DNA of 64,000 nt from Pseudomonas sp. stari2 (GCF_040760005.1 NZ_CP099760.1:5278501-5342500); one strand, 5' to 3'; counted from the stretch's first letter, positions 47,805 through 60,028 are shown. Made by a program: numbers and translations. Notes: generated by a model not told the origin, from the letters alone.

Positions 47805-48326
47805 TTAATCGTCGAGGCGCTCTTCTAACTGGCGCACTTCGTAGGTGAGTTTGTCGAGGAACTGCATGCGCCGCATCAGGCGCTCGGCCTGCTCGCGCTG
47901 CGCTACATCATCCCAACAGGCTGCGAAGCTTTCGTTCAGCGTTTCCTGGGCGGTTTTCAGGCGACGCTTGAAGGCCGCGACACCGTCCAGATCGGCACTG
48001 TCCTGCAGATCTTCGAGTTCTTCGCGCCACTGCATCTGCTGCAACAGAAACTCGGGATCGTGGACCGTGACCTCCATCGGCACTTCATGCCCGCTGATGG
48101 TCAGCAGGTAGCGCGCACGCTGGGCCGGACTCTTGAGCGTCTGATAAGCATCATTGAGCCGTGCAGACTGCTCGAGCGCCGAACGCTGCTCGCGCTCGGA
48201 AGCGTCGGCGAAGCGGTCAGGATGAACGCCGCGCGCCAACTCGCGATAGCGCGTGGCCAACTGTTCAAGATCCAGACGAAAGCCCGGTTGCAGCTCGAAC
48301 AAAGCGAAATGACAAGGAATACCCAC
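47805..48326 (-). CDS. hscB: Fe-S assembly J-domain co-chaperone HscB
   Basis: The start is GTG 48326, giving 173 residues ([18 protein letters not shown]), the known Pseudomonas length; the frame continues 13 codons further upstream into the iscA region. The J domain has the HPD motif in [13 protein letters not shown] (about 31-33). A C-terminal helical part binds IscU. It stimulates the HscA ATPase. It is 8 bp after the iscA stop. Confidence 0.95.
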   Translation of the reverse strand: MGIPCHFALFELQPGFRLDLEQLATRYRELARGVHPDRFADASEREQRSALEQSARLNDAYQTLKSPAQRARYLLTISGHEVPMEVTVHDPEFLLQQMQWREELEDLQDSADLDGVAAFKRRLKTAQETLNESFAACWDDVAQREQAERLMRRMQFLDKLTYEVRQLEERLDD

Positions 48327-48334
48327 GACAAGCC

Positions 48335-48658
48335 TCAGATGTTGAAGCTTTCGCCGCAGCCACATTCACCGCGCACGTTGGGGTTGTTGAACTTGAAGCC
48401 TTCGTTCAACCCTTCCTTGACGAAATCGAGCTCGGTGCCGTCGAGGTAAGCCAGGCTTTTCGGGTCGATAATCACTTTTTCGCCGTGACTTTCGAACACC
48501 TGATCTTCTGCAACCACCTCATCGACAAACTCCAGCACGTAGGCAAGGCCGGAACAGCCCGTGGTGCGAACACCCAGACGAATCCCTTCACCCTTGCCGC
48601 GCCCGTCGAGGGAGCGTCGCACGTGTCGAGCAGCCGCTTCTGTCATGCTGATAGCCAT
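48335..48658 (-). CDS. iscA: A-type Fe-S carrier IscA
   Basis: A 107-residue protein with the three A-type Cys: [15 protein letters not shown] (first) and the final [11 protein letters not shown] (CGC pair). It binds iron or clusters and passes them to targets. It is 28 bp after iscU and 8 bp before hscB. Confidence 0.97.
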   Translation of the reverse strand: MAISMTEAAARHVRRSLDGRGKGEGIRLGVRTTGCSGLAYVLEFVDEVVAEDQVFESHGEKVIIDPKSLAYLDGTELDFVKEGLNEGFKFNNPNVRGECGCGESFNI

Positions 48659-48686
48659 CGTTGACTCCTTACTCGTCGCCCAATGC

Positions 48687-49073
48687 TTAGATCAAGCCTT
48701 TCTTCTGCTTGTAATCGCGAACGGCCGCCTTGATGGCGTCTTCAGCGAGAACCGAGCAGTGAATTTTCACTGGAGGCAGGGCCAGTTCTTCGGCCAGCTG
48801 GGTGTTCTTGATGGTTTCAGCTTCGTCCAGGGTCTTGCCCTTCATCCACTCGGTGGCGAGGGAACTGGAGGCGATAGCCGAGCCGCAGCCGTAGGTCTTG
48901 AACTTGGCGTCTTCGATAACGCCCTGATCGTTGACCTTGATCTGCAGACGCATCACGTCGCCGCACGCCGGAGCGCCGACCATTCCGGTGCCGACATCAG
49001 GATCTTCCGCGTTCATCTTGCCGACGTTACGCGGGTTTTCGTAGTGGTCGATGACCTTTTCGCTGTAAGCCAT
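48687..49073 (-). CDS. iscU: Fe-S cluster scaffold IscU
   Basis: From ATG 49073 it has 128 residues ([18 protein letters not shown]). The three cluster Cys lie in [20 protein letters not shown] and [10 protein letters not shown]. The HscA-binding LPPVK follows as [10 protein letters not shown]. It is the scaffold for cluster assembly from IscS sulfur. It is 101 bp after iscS, in which a hairpin-rich gap lies. Confidence 0.98.
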   Translation of the reverse strand: MAYSEKVIDHYENPRNVGKMNAEDPDVGTGMVGAPACGDVMRLQIKVNDQGVIEDAKFKTYGCGSAIASSSLATEWMKGKTLDEAETIKNTQLAEELALPPVKIHCSVLAEDAIKAAVRDYKQKKGLI

Positions 49074-49174
49074 GATTCTCAATCCTCACTCATCAGGGCC
49101 GCTCTTGAGACCCTGCAACTGCGCTGCGCAAATCGCCGCGTCGCTACAGGATCCGTATCCGGCGGCTTCTATGT

Positions 49175-50389
49175 TTAGTGTGCCGCCCACTCGATCTTCG
49201 AGATATCGACGCCGTCTTTGTACATGTCCCACAGCGGCGACAGAGCGCGCAGCTTGGTAACGGCCTCGCAGACTTTCTGCGCGGCGTAATCGATTTCCTC
49301 TTCGGTGGTGAAACGACCGAAGGTGAAGCGGATCGAGCTGTGTGCCAGTTCGTCGTTGCGGCCCAGGGCGCGCAACACGTACGAAGGCTCCAGGGACGCC
49401 GAGGTGCACGCGGAACCGGAAGAAACCGCCAGATCCTTGAGCGCCATGATCAGCGACTCGCCTTCAACGTAGTTGAAGCTCAGGTTCAGGTTGTGCGGAA
49501 CGCGGGCGGTCAGGCTGCCGTTGACGTACAGCTCTTCCAGATGTTCGACCTGCTTGTAGAAGCGATCGCTCAGGGCCTTGATGCGCACGTTTTCGGCAGC
49601 CATGTCTTCCTTGGCCACACGGAACGCTTCGCCCATGCCGACGATCTGGTGGGTCGCCAGGGTGCCGGAACGCATGCCACGTTCGTGACCGCCACCGTGC
49701 ATGGTCGCCTCGATGCGCACACGCGGCTTGCGGCTGACGTACAGCGCGCCGATGCCCTTAGGACCGTAGGTCTTGTGGGCAGAGAACGACATCATGTCGA
49801 CTTTCAGCTTTTGCAGGTCAATGTCGACCTTGCCGGTGGACTGAGCGGCGTCGACGTGGAACAAAATGCCCTTGGAACGGGTCAGTTCACCGATGGCGGC
49901 GATGTCGTTGACCGTGCCGATTTCGTTGTTCACGTGCATCACCGACACCAGGATGGTGTCTTCGCGCAGCGCCGCTTCGATCATGGCCGGTGTGATCAGA
50001 CCGTCTTCGGTCGGCTCGAGGTAGGTGACTTCGAAACCTTCGCGCTCCAGTTGGCGCATGGTGTCGAGGACAGCCTTGTGCTCGATCTTGGAGGTGATCA
50101 GGTGTTTGCCCTTGGAGGCGTAGAAATGTGCCGCACCCTTGATTGCCAGATTGTCGGACTCGGTGGCACCGGAGGTCCAGACGATTTCGCGCGGGTCGGC
50201 GTTGACCAGATCGGCCACCTGACGACGGGCGTTTTCGACGGACTCTTCGGCCTTCCAGCCGAACACGTGGGAACGGGACGCCGGGTTACCGAAGTTTCCG
50301 TCGACCAGCAGGCATTCACTCATTTTTTGCGCAACGCGCGGATCGACCGGGGTGGTCGCAGAGTAATCAAGGTAAATCGGCAATTTCAT
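49175..50389 (-). CDS. iscS: Cysteine desulfurase IscS
   Basis: A 404-residue PLP enzyme: [18 protein letters not shown] at the start, TSGATESDN, the PLP Lys in [13 protein letters not shown] and the persulfide Cys in [14 protein letters not shown]. It takes sulfur from Cys for Fe-S clusters and tRNA thiolation. It is 50 bp after iscR. Confidence 0.98.
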   Translation of the reverse strand: MKLPIYLDYSATTPVDPRVAQKMSECLLVDGNFGNPASRSHVFGWKAEESVENARRQVADLVNADPREIVWTSGATESDNLAIKGAAHFYASKGKHLITSKIEHKAVLDTMRQLEREGFEVTYLEPTEDGLITPAMIEAALREDTILVSVMHVNNEIGTVNDIAAIGELTRSKGILFHVDAAQSTGKVDIDLQKLKVDMMSFSAHKTYGPKGIGALYVSRKPRVRIEATMHGGGHERGMRSGTLATHQIVGMGEAFRVAKEDMAAENVRIKALSDRFYKQVEHLEELYVNGSLTARVPHNLNLSFNYVEGESLIMALKDLAVSSGSACTSASLEPSYVLRALGRNDELAHSSIRFTFGRFTTEEEIDYAAQKVCEAVTKLRALSPLWDMYKDGVDISKIEWAAH

Positions 50390-50439
50390 GGACTATCTCC
50401 TAAATCAGGCTGGCTGGCGTGCCGCTAGCTCTCTGGCTG

Positions 50440-50931
50440 TCATTCGACGGCGGACGCTTCAATCTTGTCCAGGCGCGGCGCCTTGCCATTGCAACGACGC
50501 TGATCCTGACGCTGGGCCACTTCCTGCACCTCACGGCGAGTTACGAGGTCGGCCAAGCTGATACCGCTGAGAAATTCGTGAATCTGCAGGCTCAGGTCGC
50601 ACCACAGGTGATGGGTCAGGCAGGTGTCGCCGGAATGGCAATCGCCCTGGCCCTGGCATTTTGTTGCATCGACCGATTCGTTCACCGCATCGATCACCTG
50701 AGCGACCTGGATGCCCTGCATGTCGCGGGACAACTGGTAGCCACCGCCCGGACCGCGAACACTGGAAACCAGGTTGCTGCGGCGCAGCTTGGCGAAAAGC
50801 TGTTCGAGATAGGACAGGGAGATGCCTTGGCGCTCGGAGATATCGGCCAGGGACACCGGCCCGTGCTGCGCGTGCAACGCCAGATCAAGCATGGCGGTCA
50901 CGGCGTATCGGCCTTTTGTAGTCAGTCGCAT
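50440..50931 (-). CDS. iscR: Fe-S responsive regulator IscR
   Basis: From ATG 50931 it has 163 residues ([20 protein letters not shown]), an Rrf2-type winged helix. The 2Fe-2S ligands are the three Cys and the His in [20 protein letters not shown]. Holo-IscR represses the operon at type 1 sites. The promoter just upstream has two such sites. The frame starts at codon 3 of the longest ORF. Confidence 0.97.
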   Translation of the reverse strand: MRLTTKGRYAVTAMLDLALHAQHGPVSLADISERQGISLSYLEQLFAKLRRSNLVSSVRGPGGGYQLSRDMQGIQVAQVIDAVNESVDATKCQGQGDCHSGDTCLTHHLWCDLSLQIHEFLSGISLADLVTRREVQEVAQRQDQRRCNGKAPRLDKIEASAVE

Positions 50932-50963
50932 GGACAATTACCACGGAGTTCGGAATGGACGGG

Positions 50964-51021
50964 AGTATGCAATTCCCGAGCATTTAAGTCAACTATAAGA
51001 CCTAGTGCTTTAGTCGGGTTT
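50964..51021 (-). promoter_or_regulatory. isc operon promoter with two IscR type 1-like sites
   Basis: TTGACT (50992-50987) and CATACT (50969-50964) are 17 bp apart on the minus strand. Overlapping the -35 is ATAGTTGACTTAAATGCTCGG, close to the IscR type 1 consensus (ATASYYGACT...). A second partial match, AACCCGACTAAAGCACTAGG, lies just upstream at about 51020-51000. This is the expected autoregulatory architecture. Confidence 0.75.
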
Positions 51022-51100
51022 ACCCGCAAAAGAGCGCGCGAATGATAGCAGGGTCTGCGGCCCAATGGCACACCAGTCGACAGCAGCCCCTGCCGGGGCG

Positions 51101-51877
51101 TCAGTGGAGCTTGGATTCGTCCTTGCCCTTGACGCAGGCGAAGTCTTCTTCACGCAGCTCGGGCAGATCTTTCGCACAGTAATTACTGCCCAGATCCTTC
51201 AGCGCGCCGCACATCCCTTCCAGACGGCCATCGACCGCCTGCAGGTGATCGAGCAGTTGACCAATGGCACGCGCCACAGGGTCCGGCATATCTTCGCTCA
51301 CGCCGTAAGCATCAAAGCCGATTTTCTCGGCCATCGCCTTGCGCTTGGCATCGGCTTCATCATCGGATTTGACGATGATCCGCCCCGGAATGCCTACCAC
51401 CGTGGCGCCCGGCGGCACCGCTTTGGTCACCACGGCATTGGAGCCGACCTTGGCGCCAGCGCCGACCGTGAACGGCCCTAGCACCTTCGCGCCAGCCCCC
51501 ACCACAACGCCATCACCTAGCGTCGGGTGGCGCTTGCCTTTGTTCCAGCTGGTGCCGCCAAGGGTCACGCCTTGATAGATGGTGACGTCATCGCCGATTT
51601 CTGCGGTTTCGCCAATGACGATGCCCATGCCATGGTCGATAAAGAAGCGCCGCCCGACCTTGGCGCCCGGATGAATCTCGATACCGGTCAGCCAGCGACC
51701 GAAGTTCGACACCAGCCGCGCCAGCCATTTCAGATCGTTGCGCCAGAGCATGCCGGCCAGTCGATGAATCCAGATTGCATGCATGCCGGGGTAGCAGGTC
51801 AGGACTTCAAAAGCGTTACGCGCCGCCGGGTCTCGGTGGAATACGCTCTGGATATCTTCACGCAAACGCTCGAACAT
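51101..51877 (-). CDS. cysE: Serine O-acetyltransferase
   Basis: From ATG 51877 it has 258 residues ([17 protein letters not shown]); the codon before (51880) also reads ATG and would be coupled to the trmJ stop as TAATG. An N-terminal helical domain is followed by the left-handed beta helix with [31 protein letters not shown] and [11 protein letters not shown]. It makes O-acetylserine for cysteine, the sulfur donor for IscS, and so fits next to isc. The genes share strand and lie about 170 bp apart. Confidence 0.96.
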   Translation of the reverse strand: MFERLREDIQSVFHRDPAARNAFEVLTCYPGMHAIWIHRLAGMLWRNDLKWLARLVSNFGRWLTGIEIHPGAKVGRRFFIDHGMGIVIGETAEIGDDVTIYQGVTLGGTSWNKGKRHPTLGDGVVVGAGAKVLGPFTVGAGAKVGSNAVVTKAVPPGATVVGIPGRIIVKSDDEADAKRKAMAEKIGFDAYGVSEDMPDPVARAIGQLLDHLQAVDGRLEGMCGALKDLGSNYCAKDLPELREEDFACVKGKDESKLH

Positions 51878-51879
51878 CA

Positions 51880-52650
51880 TTAATCCTTCCGCTTAAGGAG
51901 CTCGCCACGGGCCGCTTTCTGGGTTTCCGTGAGGATGCCACGCAAAATATTCATTTCCGCCCGGCTGACCGAGCTACGTCCGTACAACCGGCGCAGGCGT
52001 GCCATCAAGTGCCGAGGCTTTTCCGGATCGAGGAATTCGATGGCCACCAGGGTCTGCTCCAGGTGCTCATAGAATCGTTCCAGCTCATCCATGGTCGCCA
52101 GCTCGGCGCTTTTCACGGAGGCCACTTCTTCCTTCTCGATCTTGGTCGGCTGCCCTTGGGCAGCCAGCCAGGCCATGCGCACTTCATAGCTCAACACCTG
52201 CACCGCCGCCCCGAGATTCAGCGAACTGAATTCAGGATCGGACGGGATGTGCACGTGAAAGTGACATCGTTGCAGCTCGTCATTGGTCAGGCCGGAGTCT
52301 TCACGCCCGAACACCAGCGCGATTTCCGCGCCCTGCCCGGCCTCCTCGACCACTTTGGTCCCGCATTCGCGCGGATCCAGCAGCGGCCAGGGAATGCGCC
52401 GGTCGCGAGCACTGGTGCCAAGTACCAGATTGCAACCGACCAGGGCGTCTTCCAAGGTGGCGACGACTTGCGCATTTTCAAGGATGTCACCAGCACCCGA
52501 GGCGCGGGCATCGGCTTCGTGATGCGGAAAGACTCGCGGGTCGACCAGCACCAGCCGCGACAAACCCATGTTTTTCATGGCGCGCGCGGTCCCGCCGATA
52601 TTTCCCGGGTGGCTGGTATTGACCAGGACGACACGAATGTTTTGCAGCAC
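51880..52650 (-). CDS. trmJ: tRNA (cytidine/uridine-2'-O-)-methyltransferase TrmJ
   Basis: A 256-residue SPOUT enzyme. [32 protein letters not shown] begins the knot fold, and [24 protein letters not shown] is the SAM-binding knot. It methylates the 2'-O of position 32 in several tRNAs. Its stop touches the cysE start region. suhB is divergent. Confidence 0.95.
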   Translation of the reverse strand: MLQNIRVVLVNTSHPGNIGGTARAMKNMGLSRLVLVDPRVFPHHEADARASGAGDILENAQVVATLEDALVGCNLVLGTSARDRRIPWPLLDPRECGTKVVEEAGQGAEIALVFGREDSGLTNDELQRCHFHVHIPSDPEFSSLNLGAAVQVLSYEVRMAWLAAQGQPTKIEKEEVASVKSAELATMDELERFYEHLEQTLVAIEFLDPEKPRHLMARLRRLYGRSSVSRAEMNILRGILTETQKAARGELLKRKD

Positions 52651-52731
52651 GGCGGGCGCTCTCGGACTGGGGAAAGGGGTGCAAATCTTACAGAACAGCC
52701 TACCGTTAAGCTATGAAAGCGAACAGCGACC

Positions 52732-52759
52732 TTCACCTGAAGAAAAGTTCTGATAGAAT
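52732..52759 (+). promoter_or_regulatory. Promoter of suhB
   Basis: TTCACC (52732-52737) and TAGAAT (52754-52759) are 16 bp apart and 37 bp from the suhB ATG. This fits sigma-70 spacing; the -10 differs at one place from consensus. Confidence 0.6.
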
Positions 52760-52795
52760 GCGCGGCTTTCTTTAACAACCTTAGGTGACACATCC

Positions 52796-53614
52796 ATGCA
52801 GCCCATGCTGAATATCGCGCTGCGCGCCGCCCGCAGCGCCAGTGAACTGATCTTCCGCTCCATCGAGCGCCTGGATACCATCAAGGTCGACGAAAAAGAC
52901 GCCAAGGATTACGTATCCGAGGTCGATCGCGCCGCCGAACAGAAAATCATCGACGCCCTGCGCAAGGCTTACCCGAATCACTCGATCATGGGTGAAGAGA
53001 CCGGCATGCACGCCGGCAGCGGCATCGAAGGCGAAGAATACCTGTGGATCATCGATCCGCTGGACGGCACCACCAATTTCCTGCGCGGCATTCCTCACTT
53101 CGCTGTCAGCATTGCCTGCAAATACCGTGGTCGCCTGGAACACGCCGTTGTTCTGGATCCGGTTCGCCAGGAAGAATTCACCGCCAGCCGTGGTCGTGGC
53201 GCTCAACTGAACGGTCGTCGCCTGCGTGTCAGCGGTCGTACCAGCCTGGACGGCGCTCTGCTCGGTACCGGTTTCCCGTTCCGTGACGACCAGATGGACA
53301 ACCTCGACAACTACCTGGGCATGTTCCGCGCCCTGGTTGGTCAGACTGCCGGCATCCGCCGCGCCGGTTCGGCGAGCCTGGACCTGGCCTACGTGGCCGC
53401 CGGTCGTTTTGACGCCTTCTGGGAGTCGGGTCTGTCCGAATGGGACATGGCTGCAGGCGCGCTGCTGATTCAGGAAGCAGGCGGCCTGGTGAGCGACTTC
53501 ACCGGCGGTCACGACTTCCTTGAAAAAGGCCACGTCGTTGCCGGCAACACAAAATGCTTCAAGGCAGTTCTGACGGCGATCCAGCCGCACCTGCCGGCCT
53601 CGCTGAAGCGCTAA
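52796..53614 (+). CDS. suhB: Inositol-1-monophosphatase SuhB
   Basis: A 272-residue Mg-dependent phosphatase. Metal motifs are HSIMGEETG (EE), LWIIDPLDGTTNFLRG, and the later SGLSEWDMAAGALLIQEAGG. SuhB also binds RNA polymerase and takes part in the rRNA antitermination complex, which is notable given the rRNA operon at the right end of this window, though the two are unlinked by transcription. A CCTTAGG-type ribosome site precedes the ATG. Confidence 0.95.
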   Translation: MQPMLNIALRAARSASELIFRSIERLDTIKVDEKDAKDYVSEVDRAAEQKIIDALRKAYPNHSIMGEETGMHAGSGIEGEEYLWIIDPLDGTTNFLRGIPHFAVSIACKYRGRLEHAVVLDPVRQEEFTASRGRGAQLNGRRLRVSGRTSLDGALLGTGFPFRDDQMDNLDNYLGMFRALVGQTAGIRRAGSASLDLAYVAAGRFDAFWESGLSEWDMAAGALLIQEAGGLVSDFTGGHDFLEKGHVVAGNTKCFKAVLTAIQPHLPASLKR

Positions 53615-53631
53615 GCCTCTCGCGAAACCGG

Positions 53632-53661
53632 AAAAGCACCCTTCCTGGGTGCTTTTTTTTT
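53632..53661 (+). terminator. Rho-independent terminator of suhB
   Basis: AAAAGCACCC (53632-53641) pairs with GGGTGCTTTT (53647-53656), followed by a long T run. It lies 18 bp after suhB. Confidence 0.92.
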
Positions 53662-53690
53662 ATGCCTGTCATCACATAAATCCCGAGCAC

Positions 53691-53717
53691 AAAAAAGCAC
53701 CCCGAAGGGTGCTTCTT
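53691..53717 (-). terminator. Rho-independent terminator of the glycine-zipper gene
   Basis: On the minus strand GAAGCACCC pairs with GGGTGCTTT around TTCG and is followed by TTTT. The stem is nearly the same as the suhB terminator 55 bp away, so the two convergent terminators may share origin. Confidence 0.88.
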
Positions 53718-53732
53718 TTTTACTACAACCGC

Positions 53733-54281
53733 TTATTGCCCAGGCTGCGCCTGCGACAGGATCAGCTTGCCTTCCTTGTCGACCGGAATCTGGTTGCCCG
53801 GATCACGGTCCATCCGCACTTTGCCTTCCTTGCCGTCCAGCGAGTAGCGGACGTCATAGCCTACGACCTTGTCGCTGATGTCATTAACCGTATTACAGCG
53901 AGTCTGGGTGGTGGTGTAGGTATCGCGATTCTGCATGCCCTCCTGCACCTTGTTGCCGGCATAACCGCCACCGACCGCGCCAGCTACCGTGGCAATCTTC
54001 TTGCCAGTGCCGCCACCGATCTGGTTACCCAGCAAACCACCCGCCACGGCACCGATGGCGGTACCGAGAATCTGGTGTTGATCCTTGACCGGCGCCTGCC
54101 GGGTCACAGCGACATCCTTGCATACTTCACGTGGCGTCTTGATCTGTGTCTTGACCGGTTCAACGGCCAGAACCTGCGCATACTCAGGGCCGCTTTTAAC
54201 CAGGCTGTAGGTGGCAACAGCGCCCCCGGCAGTCACACCGACAGCACCCAGTACCGCACCAACCAGCAACGACTTGTTCAC
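53733..54281 (-). CDS. Glycine-zipper 2TM domain protein (SlyB/17 kDa antigen-like)
   Basis: A 182-residue protein with an N-terminal hydrophobic signal or anchor (LLVGAVLGAVGVTAGGAVATYSL, 5-27), no lipobox, then a glycine zipper at about 73-106 (GTAIGAVAGGLLGNQIGGGTGKKIATVAGAVGGGYAGNKVQ). Two Cys (CKDVA and RCNTV) flank the zipper and may pair. The C-terminus is a beta-type domain (GYDVRYSLDGKEGKVRMDRDPG). Such proteins are outer-membrane or periplasmic stabilisers. The family is recognised, the specific role is not. It is monocistronic, with its own terminators on both sides. Confidence 0.82.
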   Translation of the reverse strand: MNKSLLVGAVLGAVGVTAGGAVATYSLVKSGPEYAQVLAVEPVKTQIKTPREVCKDVAVTRQAPVKDQHQILGTAIGAVAGGLLGNQIGGGTGKKIATVAGAVGGGYAGNKVQEGMQNRDTYTTTQTRCNTVNDISDKVVGYDVRYSLDGKEGKVRMDRDPGNQIPVDKEGKLILSQAQPGQ

Positions 54282-54342
54282 ATGAACCTCCTGACCATCA
54301 CATGCGGGACGCGCCCGCGCTTCTCCCAGCCTTGGAGCAATA

Positions 54343-54376
54343 AAAAAGGCGCGAGTTCAACTCGCGCCTTTTTTGA
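54343..54376. terminator. Terminator between the glycine-zipper gene and secF
   Basis: GGCGCGAG (54348-54355) pairs with CTCGCGCC (54361-54368) with AAAAAA to the left and TTTTTT to the right. It is oriented to end leftward secF, 26 bp from its stop. Confidence 0.9.
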
Positions 54377-54401
54377 CTGACAACCGGGGAAGCGATGACC
54401 G

Positions 54402-55316
54402 TTATGGACGGTCGTCGACTTCCTTCTCGGTATTGGCCGGCGGAATCAGGTCTTCCGAAGACAGATTCAGCCAGATCAGCACCACGTTGGCGATGTAGAT
54501 CGACGAGTAGGTACCCGCCAGAACACCCACTAGCAGCGCCAGCGAGAAACCGTACAGATTGTCACCACCGAAGAACAGCAGTGCCGCGATCGCCAGCAAG
54601 GTGGAAACCGAAGTTGCAATGGTCCGCAACAGGGTCTGGGTGGTCGAGATGTTGATGTTCTCGATCAGCGAAGCCTTGCGCAGCACACGGAAGTTCTCAC
54701 GCACCCGGTCGAACACGACGATGGTGTCGTTGAGCGAGTAACCAATGATCGCCAGTACCGCCGCCAGCACCGTAAGGTCGAAGGTGATCTGGAAGAACGA
54801 CAGGATACCCACGGTCACGATCACGTCGTGAATCAGCGAAACGATGGCACCGACCGCGAATTTCCACTGAAAGCGGAAAGCCAGGTAGATCAGGATGCCG
54901 CCGAGCGCCAGCAGCATGCCGAGGCCGCCCTGATCGCGCAGCTCTTCACCGACCTGCGGGCCGACGAACTCGACGCGCTTGACCGTCGCCGGGTTTTCAC
55001 CGCCGACCTTCTGCAGCGCTTCCGCGACCTGATGGCCCAGCTGTGGATCTTCCCCCGGCATGCGCACCAGCAGATCGGTGGTCGCACCGAAGTTCTGCAC
55101 GACCGCTTCGTGATAACCGGCAGTATTCAGCTGCTCACGCACCTTGGTGACGTCGGCCGGACGCTCGTAGGTCAGCTCGATGAGCGTACCGCCGGTGAAG
55201 TCCAGCCCCCAGTTCATGCCCTTGTGGAATACGCTGAAAACAGCCAGCAAGGTCAGGAACACTGTGACGCCGAACGCGAAGTTGCGGACGCCCATGAAGT
55301 TGATTGTACGTAACAT
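54402..55316 (-). CDS. secF: Protein translocase subunit SecF
   Basis: A 304-residue membrane protein with about six spans. The N-terminal span INFMGVRNFAFGVTVFLTLL is followed by WGLDFTGGTLIELTYE, a periplasmic domain to about 140, then GYSLNDTIVVFDRVRENFR in the family signature region. SecDF aids protein release from SecYEG using proton motive force. It starts 9 bp after secD. Confidence 0.97.
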   Translation of the reverse strand: MLRTINFMGVRNFAFGVTVFLTLLAVFSVFHKGMNWGLDFTGGTLIELTYERPADVTKVREQLNTAGYHEAVVQNFGATTDLLVRMPGEDPQLGHQVAEALQKVGGENPATVKRVEFVGPQVGEELRDQGGLGMLLALGGILIYLAFRFQWKFAVGAIVSLIHDVIVTVGILSFFQITFDLTVLAAVLAIIGYSLNDTIVVFDRVRENFRVLRKASLIENINISTTQTLLRTIATSVSTLLAIAALLFFGGDNLYGFSLALLVGVLAGTYSSIYIANVVLIWLNLSSEDLIPPANTEKEVDDRP

Positions 55317-55325
55317 GGCAGCCCC

Positions 55326-57194
55326 TTAAATCCACAACTTCTTGAAGTCACGACCGCCGAAGATCAGGTTGACCATCGCGCGGGTGACCATGATGGCCGT
55401 GAACATCGAAGTCAGAACCCCGAGGGACATGGTTACTGCGAAGCCCTTCACCGGGCCGGTGCCCATGGCGAAGAGGATGCCGCCGACCAGCAAGGTGGTC
55501 AGGTTGGCATCGAGAATCGCGGTGAATGCCCGGCCGAAGCCCTCGTTGATCGCACGCTGCACGGTCATGCCGGCGGCGATCTCTTCACGGATACGCGAGA
55601 AGATCAGCACGTTGGCGTCGACCGCCATACCCATGGTCAACACGATACCGGCAATACCCGGCAGGGTCAGGGTTGCCCCCAGCAGCGACATCAGCGCCAG
55701 CAGCAGCACCATGTTCACCGCAAGTGCGACGGTGGCGATCAGGCCGAAGAAGCGGTAGATGGCGATGATGAACAGGGAGACGAACAGCATGCCCCACAAC
55801 GATGCATCGATACCCTTGGTGATGTTGTCCGCACCCAGGCTCGGGCCAATGGTACGTTCTTCAGCGAAGTACATCGGAGCCGCCAGACCACCGGCACGCA
55901 GCAGCAGCGCCAGTTCGGAAGACTCGCCCTGGCCGTTCAGGCCGGTGATACGGAATTGCGCACCCAACGGCGACTGAATGGTCGCCAGGCTGATGATCTT
56001 CTTCTCTTCCTTGAAGGTCTGCACGGCAACATCTTTCTCGACGCCGTCGACCATCTGCTTGACGTAGGTGGTCACCGGACGCTGCTCGATGAAGATCACC
56101 GCCATGCTGCGACCGACGTTGCTGCGGGTCGCGCGACTCATCAGCTCGCCACCGTGGCCATCCAGGCGGATGTTCACTTCAGGTGTGCCGTGCTCGCCGA
56201 AACCGGCCTTGGCATCGGTCACCTGGTCACCGGTGATGATCAGGCTACGCTCGATCTGTGCCGGAGGACGCTTGCCTTCGCGGAACTCGAAAGTCTCGGA
56301 AGTGGCTTTCGAAGCACCCGGTTCGGCGGCCAGACGGAACTCGAGGTTGGCGGTCTTGCCGAGGATACGCTTGGCTTCGGCAGTGTCCTGCACGCCCGGC
56401 AGCTCAACCACGATGCGGTTGGCGCCCTGACGCTGAACGATCGGCTCGGCAACACCCAGCTCGTTAACGCGGTTACGTACCGTGGTCAGGTTCTGCTTGA
56501 TGGAGTATTCACGGATTTCCGCCAGCTTGGCCGGGGTCATCGCCAGACGCAGCACCGGTTGACCGTTGAGGTCGGCCGGAACAATGTCGAAATCGTTGAA
56601 ATTCTTGCGGATCAGCGCACGGGCCTGCTCGCGGGAGTCAGCATCGCTGAAACCCAACTGAATGGCACCGCCCAGTTGCGGCAGGCTGCGATAGCGCAGT
56701 TTTTCTTTGCGCAGCAGGCTCTTGACGTCGCCTTCATAAACTTTCAGGCGTGCATCGAGGGCTTTTTCCATGTCCACTTCCAGCAGGAAGTGCACACCAC
56801 CGGACAAGTCCAGACCGAGCTTCATCGGGTGCGCGGCCACACTGCGCAGCCATTGCGGGGTGGTCTGTGCCAAGTTAAGTGCGACGACGTAGTCATCACC
56901 CAATGCCTTGCGTACAACGTCCTTGGCCGGTAGCTGGTCTTCAGCCTTGGTCAGACGGATCAGACCGCCCTTGCCGTTCGCAGCCAGGCTCGATGCCTTG
57001 ACGTTGATCCCGGATTCCTTGAGCGCCGTGCTCACGCGATCCAGATCGGACTGATTGACCTGCAGGGCCGTGCTGGCGCCGCTGATCTGAATGGCCGGGT
57101 CATCGGGGTATAGATTGGGAGCGGAATAAATCAGACCGATCGCCAGCACCGCCAGGATCAGAATGTATTTCCACAGAGGATATTTGTTCAGCAT
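55326..57194 (-). CDS. secD: Protein translocase subunit SecD
   Basis: From ATG 57194 it has 622 residues (MLNKYPLWKYILILAV). GLDLSGGVHFLLEVDMEKAL, the VRNRVNELGVAEPIVQRQGANRIVVELPG segment of the periplasmic P1 domain, and MAVDANVLIFSRIREE in the membrane domain are all diagnostic. Six spans are present. It works with SecF. yajC lies 64 bp upstream with a GGGGCGC/GCGCCCC hairpin in the gap. Confidence 0.97.
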   Translation of the reverse strand: MLNKYPLWKYILILAVLAIGLIYSAPNLYPDDPAIQISGASTALQVNQSDLDRVSTALKESGINVKASSLAANGKGGLIRLTKAEDQLPAKDVVRKALGDDYVVALNLAQTTPQWLRSVAAHPMKLGLDLSGGVHFLLEVDMEKALDARLKVYEGDVKSLLRKEKLRYRSLPQLGGAIQLGFSDADSREQARALIRKNFNDFDIVPADLNGQPVLRLAMTPAKLAEIREYSIKQNLTTVRNRVNELGVAEPIVQRQGANRIVVELPGVQDTAEAKRILGKTANLEFRLAAEPGASKATSETFEFREGKRPPAQIERSLIITGDQVTDAKAGFGEHGTPEVNIRLDGHGGELMSRATRSNVGRSMAVIFIEQRPVTTYVKQMVDGVEKDVAVQTFKEEKKIISLATIQSPLGAQFRITGLNGQGESSELALLLRAGGLAAPMYFAEERTIGPSLGADNITKGIDASLWGMLFVSLFIIAIYRFFGLIATVALAVNMVLLLALMSLLGATLTLPGIAGIVLTMGMAVDANVLIFSRIREEIAAGMTVQRAINEGFGRAFTAILDANLTTLLVGGILFAMGTGPVKGFAVTMSLGVLTSMFTAIMVTRAMVNLIFGGRDFKKLWI

Positions 57195-57258
57195 CACGCC
57201 GCCCGTTATGAACGCGGGGCGCCTTGCGCGCCCCGTCGATTGAGTAGAAGTTGGAACC

Positions 57259-57597
57259 TTAGATCGCTTTCAGCGTGCCTTTTGGCAGCGTGGCGGCGAT
57301 GGCGCCCTTCTGGAACTTCATTTCCACGGTATCGGAAACTTCCAGAACCACGAAGTCGTCGGCCACTTTGGTGATCTTGCCGGCGATGCCGCCGGTGGTA
57401 ACCACTTCGTCACCCTTCGCCAGGCTGCTCAGCAGGTTCTTCTGCTCTTTGGCGCGCTTGGCCTGTGGACGCCAGATCATCAGGTAAAAGATGACCAGGA
57501 AGCCAACCAGGAAAATCCACTCGAAGCCGCCACCCATTGGGCCGGCTGCTGCCGGTGCAGCCGCGTCAGCCATGGCATTAGAGATAAAAAAGCTCAT
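57259..57597 (-). CDS. yajC: Preprotein translocase accessory subunit YajC
   Basis: A 112-residue protein with one membrane span (EWIFLVGFLVIFYLMIWRPQ, about 25-45) and a soluble domain with SLAKGDEVVTTGGIAGKITKV. It is the small partner of SecDF. Its place between tgt and secD is the standard gammaproteobacterial order. Confidence 0.97.
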   Translation of the reverse strand: MSFFISNAMADAAAPAAAGPMGGGFEWIFLVGFLVIFYLMIWRPQAKRAKEQKNLLSSLAKGDEVVTTGGIAGKITKVADDFVVLEVSDTVEMKFQKGAIAATLPKGTLKAI

Positions 57598-57640
57598 TTA
57601 GCACTCCAGTTGCAAATGTTGAATCTTGGGGTCAGAAAAC

Positions 57641-59835
<2,195 letters not shown>

Positions 59836-59901
59836 GATGGAGTTCGTCTAGCAGGGCCGGAAAGTCTAGCGGAAATATCGAAAATTGACCATGAAACGTG
59901 A

Positions 59902-59930
59902 TTGACCAACGGTAGGGACCTCTCTATACT
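59902..59930 (+). promoter_or_regulatory. Promoter of tRNA-Leu(CAA)
   Basis: TTGACC (59902-59907) and TATACT (59925-59930) are 17 bp apart, each with one mismatch to consensus. The tRNA begins 14 bp downstream, allowing a short 5' leader removed by RNase P. Between the promoter and tRNA the sequence TCGCCGCC is GC-rich, as in stringently controlled promoters. Confidence 0.8.
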
Positions 59931-59943
59931 TCGCCGCCATTGA

Positions 59944-60028
59944 GCCCTGATGGCGGAATTGGTAGACGCGGCGGATTCAAAATCCGTTTTCGAAAGGAGT
60001 GGGAGTTCGAGTCTCCCTCGGGGCACCA
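59944..60028 (+). tRNA. tRNA-Leu (anticodon CAA)
   Basis: An 85-nt class II tRNA with encoded CCA. The acceptor GCCCTGA pairs with TCGGGGC (one G-U), the anticodon stem GCGGA/TCCGT encloses TTCAAAA with anticodon CAA, and a variable arm (TTTCGAAAGGAGT region) and the T arm with TTCGAGT are present. It reads UUG. Confidence 0.96.
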
